DNA of 64,000 bases. It comes from Pseudomonas taeanensis MS-3. GTDB lineage: Bacteria > Pseudomonadota > Gammaproteobacteria > Pseudomonadales > Pseudomonadaceae. This document shows positions 56,375 through 64,000 of this stretch, piece by piece. Positions within the stretch are counted from its first letter, which is position 1; each line of letters starts with the position of its first letter. The translations under genes and the position numbers were made by a program. A model generated the notes under the pieces. That model made no database searches. It was not told the DNA's origin and saw only the letters and a list, made by a program, of their open reading frames with translations. The stretch covers positions 187,969 through 251,968 of the forward strand of contig NZ_AWSQ01000003.1 in the NCBI RefSeq assembly GCF_000498575.2, given 5' to 3'.

Positions 56375-56728
56375 ATGAAGCAACATGAGATAGCGGAATT
56401 CTGCCTGCAACTGCCCGGGGCTCGTGAGGACTTCAAATGGGGCAACAACCAGGTGTTCTCCGTGGCCGAAAACAAGATGTTCGCCATCCTCAACTTCCTC
56501 GGTCATGACCTAGCCTTCAAAGTCGACAGTGACCTGTTTCTGGGCTTTGTAGACCGCCCTGGCATTCGTCCGGCGCCGTATCTGGCACGGGCACACTGGA
56601 TCAGCATGAATTGCGCGCATCTGTCCATCGGCGATGACGAACTGCGCGAGTTGCTGACTCATTCGCACCAACTGGTGGTGCGCAAGCTACCTAAACGCCT
56701 GCAACCCGGTTTACTACTCGATCTCTGA
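56375..56728 (+). CDS. MmcQ/YjbR family protein
   Basis: A 117-residue protein of the MmcQ/YjbR family, which has a double-wing DNA-binding-like fold. Recognisable parts: LPGAREDFKWGNNQVFSVAENKMFAIL and LARAHWISMN. Function is not established in the family. The start ATG at 56375 has AGGG at a 9-base distance; the ATG two codons upstream (56369) is only three bases from it. Convergent with the cold-shock/DUF1294 gene five bases away. Confidence 0.88.
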   Translation: MKQHEIAEFCLQLPGAREDFKWGNNQVFSVAENKMFAILNFLGHDLAFKVDSDLFLGFVDRPGIRPAPYLARAHWISMNCAHLSIGDDELRELLTHSHQLVVRKLPKRLQPGLLLDL

Positions 56729-56733
56729 CGATC

Positions 56734-57450
56734 TTAATGCGGCAGCGCCACACGCACAAACTCAGTGAAATAGGTGCCGTCCAACAGTAACCAGTCGAGC
56801 CAAAACGCCTGATGCGCCGCGACAATCATCCAGAACAGTAACTGAAAAGAAACTTTGCGGGTTTTATGGCGAAAGCACTGTTGAGCAAGCAAAGCGCCCG
56901 GCCAGCCGCCCAGCAGCTCGAAAAAATGCAAGGCGTTCTCCGACGTTCGCCAGCGCCCCTTTTGTGCGCTGGCCTTGTCCTGCCAGTACTGCACGAAGCT
57001 GATTACACTCGCCACAGGGTAGACTGCCAGTGCCCAAATGAATCCCGAATCCAGCAGCAACTGAATGGCACCACTCAACGGCAGGCTGCACAACAGGGTT
57101 AATACCAGCAGTTTCAACGCGAGGTTTTTCACCGGCCCCATGGACTCGCGCCTCGATGAAGTTTTCTTGGGCTTGCGCGCCCTGGCAACTGGCATTTCTA
57201 ACGATTTTGGCTTGGTTCGAATAGCTGACTGGTCGAGCGCCAGGCTTCCTGCTACACGTACATGCTCGGCGCGCAATCGGCTCCGACCATCCTTGCTGGC
57301 GATATACATCACCCTGTCACCGGACACAGGCCGCCGGTCGCCACGCATCGCCGATATATGCGCAAACACTTCCGCGCCGCCTTGTAGCGGCTGAATAAAG
57401 CCAAAGCCTTGCTCATCGTTCCAGCGTTTCAACAACCCCTGCTGCTCCAT
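56734..57450 (-). CDS. Cold-shock domain fused to DUF1294 membrane domain
   Basis: A 238-residue protein. Residues 1-66 form a cold-shock/OB domain (GLLKRWNDEQGFGFIQPLQGGAEVFAHIS, with the KxW and GFGFI RNA-binding motifs). A basic linker follows (RARKPKKTSSRRES), then three or four membrane helices (about 108-130, 135-152, 200-220) with the DUF1294 core (QYWQDKASAQKGRWRTSENALHFFELLGGWPGALLAQQ). This tethers an RNA-binding domain to the inner membrane. ATG at 57450. Function unknown. Confidence 0.9.
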   Translation of the reverse strand: MEQQGLLKRWNDEQGFGFIQPLQGGAEVFAHISAMRGDRRPVSGDRVMYIASKDGRSRLRAEHVRVAGSLALDQSAIRTKPKSLEMPVARARKPKKTSSRRESMGPVKNLALKLLVLTLLCSLPLSGAIQLLLDSGFIWALAVYPVASVISFVQYWQDKASAQKGRWRTSENALHFFELLGGWPGALLAQQCFRHKTRKVSFQLLFWMIVAAHQAFWLDWLLLDGTYFTEFVRVALPH

Positions 57451-57502
57451 CGCATGTCCACTCCTGCTACAAAAAGCAGCATTCTAGGGGCATTTGATGG
57501 TT

Positions 57503-58471
57503 TCAAGCAGGGTAGTGACGACTGCAGAAGCCCAGCAAATGCTGGTTAACCTGCTCGGCCTGCTCGTTCTGAATCCAGTGCCCGCAATCGCTCAACAGAT
57601 GCTGCTCCAGGCGCGGCACTCGCTTGGGCATCTGCTTGAGGGTATAGGCCTCCAGGGTGCCAACCGGGTCCTTATCGCCTAGCAGAAACAGCGCCGGCTG
57701 CTCGATCTGTCGTCCGGCAAATGACTCAGTACGTTGCCAGTTGCGCTCAAAGTTGCGGTACCAGTTAAGCGCACCATAGAAACCGCGGCCGGCGAACGTC
57801 TTCACGTACTCGTCAAATGCCTGCTCATCGCACCAGTCCGGCAGTGTTAGGGGATCTTGCATACCTGCAAACAGCGTGGCGCCAACGGGTTTGTCCTGCA
57901 GGAAGAAATCCTTGGGTACGACGGCCGATGTGTTGTGCATCATCATCCGCAAGGTACGGGGGATATCCGCATCCATCTCCAGCTCGGCCACTCCGGGTTG
58001 CTGGAAATGCAGGATGTAGTGAAAACGCTCGGCATACAGCTGCCGGATGATGTCTATCGCAGGTTGTTTAGGCCGCCCCCCAAAGGGCACGGCCATACCA
58101 GCCAGCGCTTTCACCCGCTGCGGTTCGAGCAGCGCCAGGTGCCAGGCTATCGGTGCCCCCCAATCATGCCCGACCACACAAACTTCACGCTGGCCAAGGG
58201 CGTCCATCGCCGCCTGGATATCACCACACACGGTAATCAGGTCATAGGCTGACGGCTCACGCGGTGCACTGCTTTGTCCATAGCCGCGCATTTCCGGAAT
58301 CAACACCCGGTACCCGGCCGCAGCCAGCGGAGCGATCTGCTGGCGCCAGGAATGCCAACACTCAGGAAAGCCATGCAACAGCCATACTGGCCGCCCATCT
58401 AGAGGGCCGCAGCTGTAAAGGCTCAGCGTAATGCCGTTGACCTCAAGTAACTGGTGCTCAAGCAGATCCAT
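57503..58471 (-). CDS. Alpha/beta hydrolase, epoxide hydrolase-like
   Basis: A 322-residue alpha/beta-fold hydrolase. HGFPE (33-37) forms the oxyanion region, nucleophile Asp103 is in VVGHDWGAP, and the base His is in DCGHWIQ near the C-terminus. An aspartate nucleophile and the HGFPE-GHDWG pair are typical of epoxide hydrolases and haloalkane dehalogenases. A cap domain with RMMMHNTSAVV and WYRNFERNW suits epoxide hydrolase. ATG at 58471 follows GGAGG. No cofactor genes nearby; substrate unknown. Confidence 0.88.
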   Translation of the reverse strand: MDLLEHQLLEVNGITLSLYSCGPLDGRPVWLLHGFPECWHSWRQQIAPLAAAGYRVLIPEMRGYGQSSAPREPSAYDLITVCGDIQAAMDALGQREVCVVGHDWGAPIAWHLALLEPQRVKALAGMAVPFGGRPKQPAIDIIRQLYAERFHYILHFQQPGVAELEMDADIPRTLRMMMHNTSAVVPKDFFLQDKPVGATLFAGMQDPLTLPDWCDEQAFDEYVKTFAGRGFYGALNWYRNFERNWQRTESFAGRQIEQPALFLLGDKDPVGTLEAYTLKQMPKRVPRLEQHLLSDCGHWIQNEQAEQVNQHLLGFCSRHYPA

Positions 58472-58502
58472 AAACGCCTCCATTACCAGGCGTTACTATG
58501 AC

Positions 58503-58528
58503 AAAGGCGCGCTATATAGCGCGCCTTT
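58503..58528 (-). terminator. Perfect 26-base palindrome, probable uppP terminator
   Basis: AAAGGCGCGCTATATAGCGC continuing to GCCTTT is perfectly self-complementary over 26 bases (58503-58528). It lies 30 bases past the uppP stop and ends in TTTG on the minus strand. It can form a very stable hairpin between uppP and the downstream hydrolase. Confidence 0.8.
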
Positions 58529-58557
58529 AATCAATCTCACGAATACAGCCGCAACCT

Positions 58558-59388
58558 TCAGCCTTGGGCCGTGCTCCAGTCAATCAGTTGAAGTTGCCAG
58601 GTCAGCAGAATCAGCAGACCAAAGCCGATGCGGTACCACGCGAATGCCGCATAGCTGTGGTTACCGATAAACTTGAGCAACGCGCGTACGGCGATCATGG
58701 CGAAGATAAATGAGATGACAAAGCCGAGAGCGAACACCGGCAGATCTTCCGGCTGAAACAACTCACGGTATTTGTAGCCCGAATACACCGCCGCACCGAC
58801 CATCGTAGGCATCGCCAGAAAGAAGGAAAACTCTGTGGCGGCCTTACGCGACAAACCGAACAACAGACCGCCGATAATTGTCGCGCCGGAACGCGAGGTT
58901 CCGGGAATCATCGCCAGGCACTGGGCTAACCCGATCTTGAGTGCCTGCTTCCAGCTCATCTCGTCGACAATTTCGGCGCTCACCACATGATCGCGTCTTT
59001 CGGCCCACAACATGATTACACCGCCCACCACCAGCGCCCCTGCGACGGTGATGGGATTGAACAGGTACTCATGAATCAGATCTGCGAAGGTCACCCCGAG
59101 AATCACCGCAGGAATGACGGCGATCAACAGATTGCCGGTGAATCGTTGCGCCGGTCGTTCTGTCGGCAGCCCCATCAGCACGTCGAGAATCTTGCGTCGG
59201 TACTGCCAGACCACCGCAAGAATAGCCCCCAGTTGAATGATGATATTGAAGGCGATTGCCCGCTCACCACCAAAGTCGATGAGATCCGCAACTATGATTT
59301 GGTGGCCCGTGCTGGAGATCGGCAAGAACTCAGTGATGCCTTCGACAATCCCCAAGATCAATGCCTGTACGGCAGTCCAAAGGTCCAT
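58558..59388 (-). CDS. uppP: Undecaprenyl-diphosphatase UppP (BacA)
   Basis: A 276-residue inner-membrane enzyme recycling undecaprenyl diphosphate for peptidoglycan synthesis. Both family signatures are present: [17 protein letters not shown] (about 13-29) and [17 protein letters not shown] (about 165-181), with about eight helices. ATG at 59388 ([10 protein letters not shown]) follows GGAGTTTGG; the frame extends 17 codons upstream without membrane character. Confers bacitracin resistance when overexpressed in known species. Confidence 0.96.
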   Translation of the reverse strand: MDLWTAVQALILGIVEGITEFLPISSTGHQIIVADLIDFGGERAIAFNIIIQLGAILAVVWQYRRKILDVLMGLPTERPAQRFTGNLLIAVIPAVILGVTFADLIHEYLFNPITVAGALVVGGVIMLWAERRDHVVSAEIVDEMSWKQALKIGLAQCLAMIPGTSRSGATIIGGLLFGLSRKAATEFSFFLAMPTMVGAAVYSGYKYRELFQPEDLPVFALGFVISFIFAMIAVRALLKFIGNHSYAAFAWYRIGFGLLILLTWQLQLIDWSTAQG

Positions 59389-59951
59389 CCAAACTCCTAT
59401 AGCGCGCGAAGCAAGCTCCGCGCGAGAAATACGTGCCAATTAAGTACCGGGTTGGTCTTGGACTCAAACCACAACACAAGTTTTACGGCAAAGAAAAAGC
59501 CAGATGCTTCAGGTTCGTCCGAAGCGCCGAGATGCTACCAGATAAACAGGCTCAATTACCCCCTCGGGACGGGTCCATGAGCAACTAAGCTACGCCCTCA
59601 AAGCACCACATAATTGATCGCGGAGACTCAGGAGGCTCTCAGGGGTAGTCCTGCGCCGACAACGCAATCTTAAGACGGCACGGTCTCATTGGCCTTTTGC
59701 CAGTGAGGTACGGCTGGCGCAAATGCCCCAATTACGACACAGTCTGAGCGGCTTGAGTAATCCCCTCGTCAACTCCACGCTATAACAATCGCATGGGCTC
59801 AGAGATATCAACCATACTGTCAACCATGTTTCCGGACTGACCTAGAACAAGGCGTTTACCGCGAAACTCTCGACTGTAGCCATCCAACGTTTCGACACAA
59901 TCTGAACAGATGAATAGACTGCGAGGACCGTTTCGTGTGCGGGGGAAATGA
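59389..59951. other. 563-base intergenic region upstream of an unknown gene
   Basis: No convincing gene. One imperfect hairpin, CTCATTGGC (59685-59693) with GCCAGTGAG (59699-59707), 8 of 9 pairs. A 60-codon minus-strand frame (59780-59962) overlaps the start of the next gene and has no recognisable similarity. Low GC content relative to neighbours in places suggests promoters for uppP and the downstream gene. Confidence 0.4.
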
Positions 59952-60566
59952 ATGAGTAACATGGAGCATCAGGAAGTCGACCTCAGCCGGCCACAGAATC
60001 AGGACCTGATCTGGGATATGGACAGCATGGCCCGACGCGAGCTGGCCGAGCGTTTCATTACGCTATTTGAGAACCGCCTGTGCGTCTATTCAGAATCGGT
60101 GCGCCAGCTCTACACCAACTACAACCTGCATTTTCCCAGCGACCTCGGCCGCAAGATGGTCGTGCTACCGAACCCTTACGCCTTTCACGACACCCTCCAC
60201 GGCATCGAGGCGCTGGCCGTGCGTAAGACCGGACTCTGCGTGCTTCCCGGCGTAGTACTGGGCAAGCCTGGCTTGCTGCTGACCACGCAGATCAAGGAAG
60301 GTGGACCGACACCGAAAACCATGCCATTCAAGCAGGCGCTGGCGCAAATCATCAGCAATCAGAAAAAACTCGGCGACGTATTCCTGCCGATCATGATGAA
60401 GGGGGATTTGCGCGAGTTCGACCAGCACATGCCTTATATCCACCTGCATCGACTGCAGGTCAATCGCCTCACCCGCCTGTCTTCCTTCGAGCGCGACGAT
60501 ATCCAGCAAACCATCACCCGTAAACTGCTAGCGCTCTATCGCCAAGCCGATAGTTTGGCTTGCTAG
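59952..60566 (+). CDS. Conserved-looking protein of unknown function
   Basis: A 204-residue soluble protein with no signal peptide or membrane segment. It starts MSNMEHQEVDLSRPQNQDLI with GGGGGAA before the ATG. Amphipathic helices dominate both ends (DMDSMARRELAERFITLFENRL; SFERDDIQQTITRKLLALYRQ). A central region is rich in Leu/Val/Pro (MVVLPNPYAFHDTLHGIEAL, GLCVLPGVVLGKPGLLLT). I do not recognise a family. Codon use and ribosome site look normal for the window, so I believe it is real. It precedes pnuC by 194 bases. Confidence 0.75.
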   Translation: MSNMEHQEVDLSRPQNQDLIWDMDSMARRELAERFITLFENRLCVYSESVRQLYTNYNLHFPSDLGRKMVVLPNPYAFHDTLHGIEALAVRKTGLCVLPGVVLGKPGLLLTTQIKEGGPTPKTMPFKQALAQIISNQKKLGDVFLPIMMKGDLREFDQHMPYIHLHRLQVNRLTRLSSFERDDIQQTITRKLLALYRQADSLAC

Positions 60567-60760
60567 GGTCGGCGCTCCCCTGCCCTACAGAAGAGGCGCC
60601 ATTCGGCGGGTTTGAAGCCTTGGATATATCCCGCATCGGCATTGCTCTTGAGTTGCAGAGACGTTTTTCCTTGCCGGAACCGCGACCGTCTCAACCACAG
60701 CAGCTACAATCAGCGCCCTTTATTGTCTGTCCAGACTGAATTCTTATTTGTGGGAAACCC

Positions 60761-61327
60761 ATGTCTTTCTTAGAACTATTTGCTTCCGCTCTCGGTGTCT
60801 GGGCGGTCTGGCTAACTGTGCAGCAAAATCGATGGTGCTGGCCGATAGGCCTGGTCATGGTGTCGCTCTACGGCTGGATCTTCTTTGAAGGAAAACTCTA
60901 TTCGAACATGCTGCTGCAATTCGTCTACGCGGCCTTGCAGCTCTATGGCTGGTGGCAGTGGACACAAGGCGGTCAACAGCACCAAGGGGTCCAGGTGAGC
61001 AGCCTTAGCGCCCAAGGCTTACTGCTCAGTCTACTGATCGGCACCTTAGGAGCCCTTGGCCTGGGCTATCTGATGGCTAGTTTCACAGATGCTGCCGCCC
61101 CATGGTTCGATGCCGCGCTCAGCGCATTCAGCCTGGTCGCGCAAGTATGGATGGCGCAAAAACGTGTCGAGTGCTGGCCGCTATGGATAGCGCTCGATCT
61201 GCTCTTTGTTGCGCTGTTCGTGCAACAAATGCTGTATCTGACTGCAGGCCTGTATGCACTCTTCACCCTGCTGGCGATTAGCGGTTGGCTGACCTGGCGC
61301 CGTGATCCCGCTCTGACGACCTCATGA
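60761..61327 (+). CDS. pnuC: Nicotinamide riboside transporter PnuC
   Basis: A 188-residue inner-membrane protein with about seven helices. The PnuC core shows in QNRWCWPIGLVMVSLYGWIFFEGKLYSNMLLQ and YGWWQW; the WxxW-type Trp and Asn residues line the substrate site in known structures. PnuC facilitates uptake of nicotinamide riboside, trapped by phosphorylation. The stop overlaps the next gene start (ATGA), a kinase-like gene, which supports nicotinamide riboside over thiamine as substrate. No riboswitch was seen upstream. Confidence 0.9.
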   Translation: MSFLELFASALGVWAVWLTVQQNRWCWPIGLVMVSLYGWIFFEGKLYSNMLLQFVYAALQLYGWWQWTQGGQQHQGVQVSSLSAQGLLLSLLIGTLGALGLGYLMASFTDAAAPWFDAALSAFSLVAQVWMAQKRVECWPLWIALDLLFVALFVQQMLYLTAGLYALFTLLAISGWLTWRRDPALTTS

Positions 61328-61902
61328 AAGTACTAGTACTTACCGGTCCGGAGTCCAGCGGCAAAAGCTGGCTGGCGAAGGAAGTCCAGTCCGTCTTTGG
61401 CGGTCACATCGTTGGCGAATATGTGCGCCACTTTATCGAGCGTGAACAACGTGACACCTGCTACGCCGATATTCCAGAGATCGCACGTGGTCAGCTTGCC
61501 TGGGAAGATGCAGCGCGCGCTGCGTGCCCAACACTGCTAATTCTCGACACTCACCTGCTGAGTAACCTGCTCTGGAGTCGCGAGCTATTTGGCGACTGCC
61601 CTCCCTGGATAGAGGACGAGCTGCTCAGGCGCGATTACCACCTGCACTTACTGCTCGACCCAGTTGCTGTACCCTGGGTCGACGATGGCCAACGTTGTCA
61701 GCCAGAACTGGCGCAACGCCTCGCTTTCTACCAGGACTGCGAGCGCTGGTTGCAGCGCCATCAGCAACCGTTTCAATGCATTCAGGGAGGCTGGCCGGCT
61801 CGTCGCAAGCAGGCACTTGTTTGCGTCAGCGAATGGCTAAAGTCATTCAAACAACACGCTGGTCCACGCCAGCAACAGGCTCAGTGTGACGATGATCGTT
61901 AG
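61324..61902 (+). CDS. NadR-type AAA ATPase / ribosylnicotinamide kinase-like protein
   Basis: A 192-residue P-loop protein: TGPESSGKS at 7-15, GEYVRHFIE (the substrate-binding EY/ExR region), and LILDTHLLSNLLWSRELFG (Walker B-like). These match the kinase half of NadR, without the adenylyltransferase or repressor domains. It probably phosphorylates nicotinamide riboside entering through PnuC. The final 20 codons overlap the convergent DUF3429 gene, so its true C-terminus is slightly uncertain. Confidence 0.85.
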   Translation: MKVLVLTGPESSGKSWLAKEVQSVFGGHIVGEYVRHFIEREQRDTCYADIPEIARGQLAWEDAARAACPTLLILDTHLLSNLLWSRELFGDCPPWIEDELLRRDYHLHLLLDPVAVPWVDDGQRCQPELAQRLAFYQDCERWLQRHQQPFQCIQGGWPARRKQALVCVSEWLKSFKQHAGPRQQQAQCDDDR

Positions 61903-62310
61903 CGGCGTACGCAAGCTCGGGTACCAACGCGGCGCCAAATTCAATTTAACGGCCATCAGGTCAGCAAAATGAAGAACCACGAATGCCAGCAAAAGTATTG
62001 GTAAGGCCAATCCCATAGGCAAAGCGTCGGCAATTGCCAGCCACCCGAGCAGGGGGGCTATCACCGACAACCCCAACTGCACCTGCGCACGCTCATCGGT
62101 TACCTGCGCTCGCATCGCCAGCCCCCAGTGAACGGCCCCCATAAAAGCCAGTGTCACGGCTGCATAATCCAACAATGCCGCTAATACGAAGGGCCGCCAG
62201 CCAACTGGAATCACCCAGATCCCCAGCGCGCCACTGACAAAGGGGAGCAGACCGACATAGCCGAGCAAAATGGCCAGCTGCGGTGGTTTCTCGGCCTCAA
62301 AGGGATGCAT
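61843..62310 (-). CDS. DUF3429 membrane protein
   Basis: A 155-residue inner-membrane protein with four or five helices (about 12-32, 40-62, 80-112, 132-152). The phrase FMGAVHWGLAMR (about 56-67) is characteristic of DUF3429. The family has no known function. Its 3' end overlaps the convergent NadR-like gene by 60 bases. ATG at 62310; the ribosome site is weak. Confidence 0.85.
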   Translation of the reverse strand: MHPFEAEKPPQLAILLGYVGLLPFVSGALGIWVIPVGWRPFVLAALLDYAAVTLAFMGAVHWGLAMRAQVTDERAQVQLGLSVIAPLLGWLAIADALPMGLALPILLLAFVVLHFADLMAVKLNLAPRWYPSLRTPLTIIVTLSLLLAWTSVLFE

Positions 62311-62528
62311 GTACTCGCTCCTGACTCTCGATGGACAACTACGGCATCAAACGCATCTCGGCGTCTTGATCGAAGGCTATTCATTAGAAAAGTAATGAGC
62401 CATGAGTTCCAACCGCACGAGTACATCCTGAGGCGACTCATCCACAAACCGTGAAGAACCGCCCCCTGCCCAGCCCCTCAGCTGTAAGCAATTCACAAAG
62501 GTAGTGTGCGGATTTCTAGGTGCGAGCC

Positions 62529-62574
62529 AATGGCAGCTTGCCATTAGCCTTTTGACTTGGCATAAAGTCAGGCA
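62529..62574 (+). promoter_or_regulatory. Hairpin and candidate promoter upstream of the cytochrome gene
   Basis: AATGGCA and TGCCATT form a 7-base hairpin (62529-62545). Just after it TTGACT begins a possible -35 box about 50 bases before the ATG; the -10 candidate AATAAA is poor. TGACTT/AAGTCA also forms a small dyad there. Weak evidence. Confidence 0.3.
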
Positions 62575-62601
62575 AATAAAAGCGCTACAAGGAAGTGTCA
62601 G

Positions 62602-64000
62602 ATGTCTACACTCCGTCGCGTCCTGTATGGGACTCTGGGGATACTGATTACTGGGTTGGCCATCGGTCTGTACTTTATCGCCTATCCCGACCTACCGACC
62701 TACCAGAAACCCGAGAAGCTCCATTATCTTGCTCAATGGAGCGATGAAGAGCGCCAGACCTTCTACTACACCCCACAAGGGACCCAAGTCAAAGGTTTGC
62801 GCTACGACTGGTTCAGTGCCCTCGAATTACCCCTTGGCACAAGTAAATTCGCTACCCCGGACTACCTGGCCCGCTTTGGCTTTCTGGTCGACCCTCAGCA
62901 ACAGCCTTCTGAGCGTAATCCCGCGAATCTGCCGGTGGGTTTTGCTCGGCATGAGGACAAAGAGACAGGCATTCAGTATCTGGATATCAGTTGCGCGGCT
63001 TGCCACACCGGTGAGTTGCGCTACAAAGGACAGGCCATTCGGATCGACGGAGGGTCAGCCCTGCACTCTCTCGCGTCGACCGTACCAACCCTAAGAGGCG
63101 GCAGCTTTGGCCAATCACTTGGCATGAGTATGGCGTTCACCTACTACAACCCCTTGAAGTTCAGGCGTTTCGCCAAAGAGGTGCTTGCCGAGAACTACGC
63201 CGAGGGACGCGATCGACTGCGCCATGACTTTAAAGTCGTCCTCGATCGCCTGTTAGGCACAGCCTATAACGACTGGCACCGCGGTCTCTATCCGACCGAA
63301 GAAGGCTTTGGCAGGACCGATGCCTTTGGACGCATCGCTAACAGTGTGTTCGGTGATGCCATCGACCCCAGTAACTACCGCAAAGCCAACGCCCCTGTAA
63401 GTTACCCGCAAGTCTGGGACATCTGGAAGTTCGACTGGGTACAGTGGAACGGCTCTGCTATGCAACCCATGGCGCGCAATGTTGGCGAAGCCCTAGGTGT
63501 TGGCGCGACGCTACGCCTTATCGAAGCGAACGGCCAGCCGGTAGCAGAAGCCGAGCGCTATGCTTCCAGCGTGCGTCTACGAGATTTATACACCCTCGAA
63601 GAAACCCTCAAACAGTTAAAACCGCCCTACTGGCCAGAGCAGATCTTCGGCGACATTGACCTGCAACTTGCCAGTCAGGGACGTGCCTTGTTTAGCGAGA
63701 ATTGCGCCTATTGCCATGCCCCAGACCCTAAACCCAGAAATGAACGGCTGGCACCGGCGCGCGACCCAGAATGGCGCATGCGTATTGTGCCGACCCGCAT
63801 CGTCGGTACGGATCCCACTACCGCTGACAATATCGCCGACCATCGCTTCGATATCAGCAAACTAGGCTGGACTAACACCGAGTTAAGCAAGCTGGATGTT
63901 CGGCTCTTCGGTTCGACAGTCGATGACGTTGATCCACGCAGTATTTCCAGCGCAAAAGGCTTGGCCTATGTGACAGCCTACGTGGAAAACCGTGCCTATC
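62602..64000 (+). CDS. Di-heme c-type cytochrome, RoxA/RoxB-like (3' end outside window)
   Basis: At least 466 residues, cut by the window end. An N-terminal membrane helix (about 8-27, RVLYGTLGILITGLAIGLYF) acts as signal anchor, so the protein faces the periplasm. Two heme c sites: CAACH at 131-135 (DISCAACHTGELRY) and CAYCH at 368-372 (LFSENCAYCHAPDPK). Large size, spacing of the two hemes and DISCAACHTGE recall the RoxA/RoxB di-heme family and related peroxidase-like cytochromes. ATG at 62602 follows AAGGAAG. Function is unknown; oxygenase activity should not be assumed. Confidence 0.85.
   Translation, partial: MSTLRRVLYGTLGILITGLAIGLYFIAYPDLPTYQKPEKLHYLAQWSDEERQTFYYTPQGTQVKGLRYDWFSALELPLGTSKFATPDYLARFGFLVDPQQQPSERNPANLPVGFARHEDKETGIQYLDISCAACHTGELRYKGQAIRIDGGSALHSLASTVPTLRGGSFGQSLGMSMAFTYYNPLKFRRFAKEVLAENYAEGRDRLRHDFKVVLDRLLGTAYNDWHRGLYPTEEGFGRTDAFGRIANSVFGDAIDPSNYRKANAPVSYPQVWDIWKFDWVQWNGSAMQPMARNVGEALGVGATLRLIEANGQPVAEAERYASSVRLRDLYTLEETLKQLKPPYWPEQIFGDIDLQLASQGRALFSENCAYCHAPDPKPRNERLAPARDPEWRMRIVPTRIVGTDPTTADNIADHRFDISKLGWTNTELSKLDVRLFGSTVDDVDPRSISSAKGLAYVTAYVENRAY

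Noticed and set aside
59780..59962. A 60-codon minus-strand frame upstream of the unknown 204-residue gene
   Set aside because: Overlaps the start of the plus-strand gene, no ribosome site, no recognisable family. Possibly random.
60567..60760. Riboswitch upstream of pnuC
   Set aside because: Some pnuC genes have riboswitches, but I found no matching stem arrangement or terminator here.

Overview
The window looks like Pseudomonas chromosome. It carries the complete cmaX-crfX-cmpX-sigX-oprF envelope-stress cluster, then rraA, ppsA/ppsR, tandem MalT-like LuxR regulators, pabB, thrH, cysH and cysB. From memory this is close to the P. aeruginosa PAO1 gene order around PA1750-PA1777. Palindromes resembling Pseudomonas REP sequences (GTGGGAGCGG..., GTAGCCCGGATGCAATCC...) support the genus. 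The OprF hinge is proline-rich and cysteine-free, and the agmatine cluster has an unusual regulator, so this is probably not P. aeruginosa itself. I cannot fix the species. No tRNA, rRNA, prophage, transposase gene or CRISPR array was seen.

Layout. (1) 0-4.1 kb: hrpA helicase, minus strand, with a REP-like pair inserted in frame. (2) 4.2-10.9 kb: agmatine/polyamine cluster on the minus strand (aguA, aguB, PotF-like binding protein, second nitrilase-family amidase, exported amidohydrolase) with a divergent LysR regulator. (3) 11-16 kb: oprF, sigX, cmpX, crfX, cmaX, rraA and a Rieske protein. (4) 16-20.6 kb: alpha/beta hydrolase, ppsA and divergent ppsR (gluconeogenic PEP synthesis and its regulator). 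(5) 20.6-29.1 kb: the 2-methylcitrate (propionate) operon gntR-prpB-prpC-acnD-prpF-prpD, with a promoter and paired candidate operators. (6) 29.4-32.5 kb: a plus-strand three-gene cassette (PF05618-type protease, inactive transglutaminase fused to seven membrane helices, RimK-like ATP-grasp ligase). It faces a DUF1631-GGDEF-EAL protein (32.5-35.8 kb). This is the best candidate for a poorly understood system. (7) 36.3-41.7 kb: two overlapping MalT-type LuxR regulators. (8) 41.9-50.4 kb: pabB, thrH, cysH, cysB, universal stress protein, 5'-nucleotidase, ketopantoate-reductase-like protein, thioredoxin-like protein and DAHP synthase. (9) 50.4-64 kb: GNAT protein, GntP permease, an orphan PilT/PilU-type ATPase, parvulin, YbiT-type ABC-F protein, YjbR, cold-shock/DUF1294 protein, epoxide-hydrolase-like protein, uppP, a conserved-looking unknown protein, pnuC plus a NadR-like kinase (nicotinamide riboside salvage), DUF3429, and a di-heme cytochrome c cut by the window end.

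Most of the window is core metabolism and envelope biology, densely packed, with ATGA/TGATG overlaps inside operons and strong intrinsic terminators, several bidirectional, between convergent genes. Several genes start with TTG or GTG (ppsA, the ABC-F gene, thrH, cmaX). All product calls come from reading motifs and recalling families; no database search was run.
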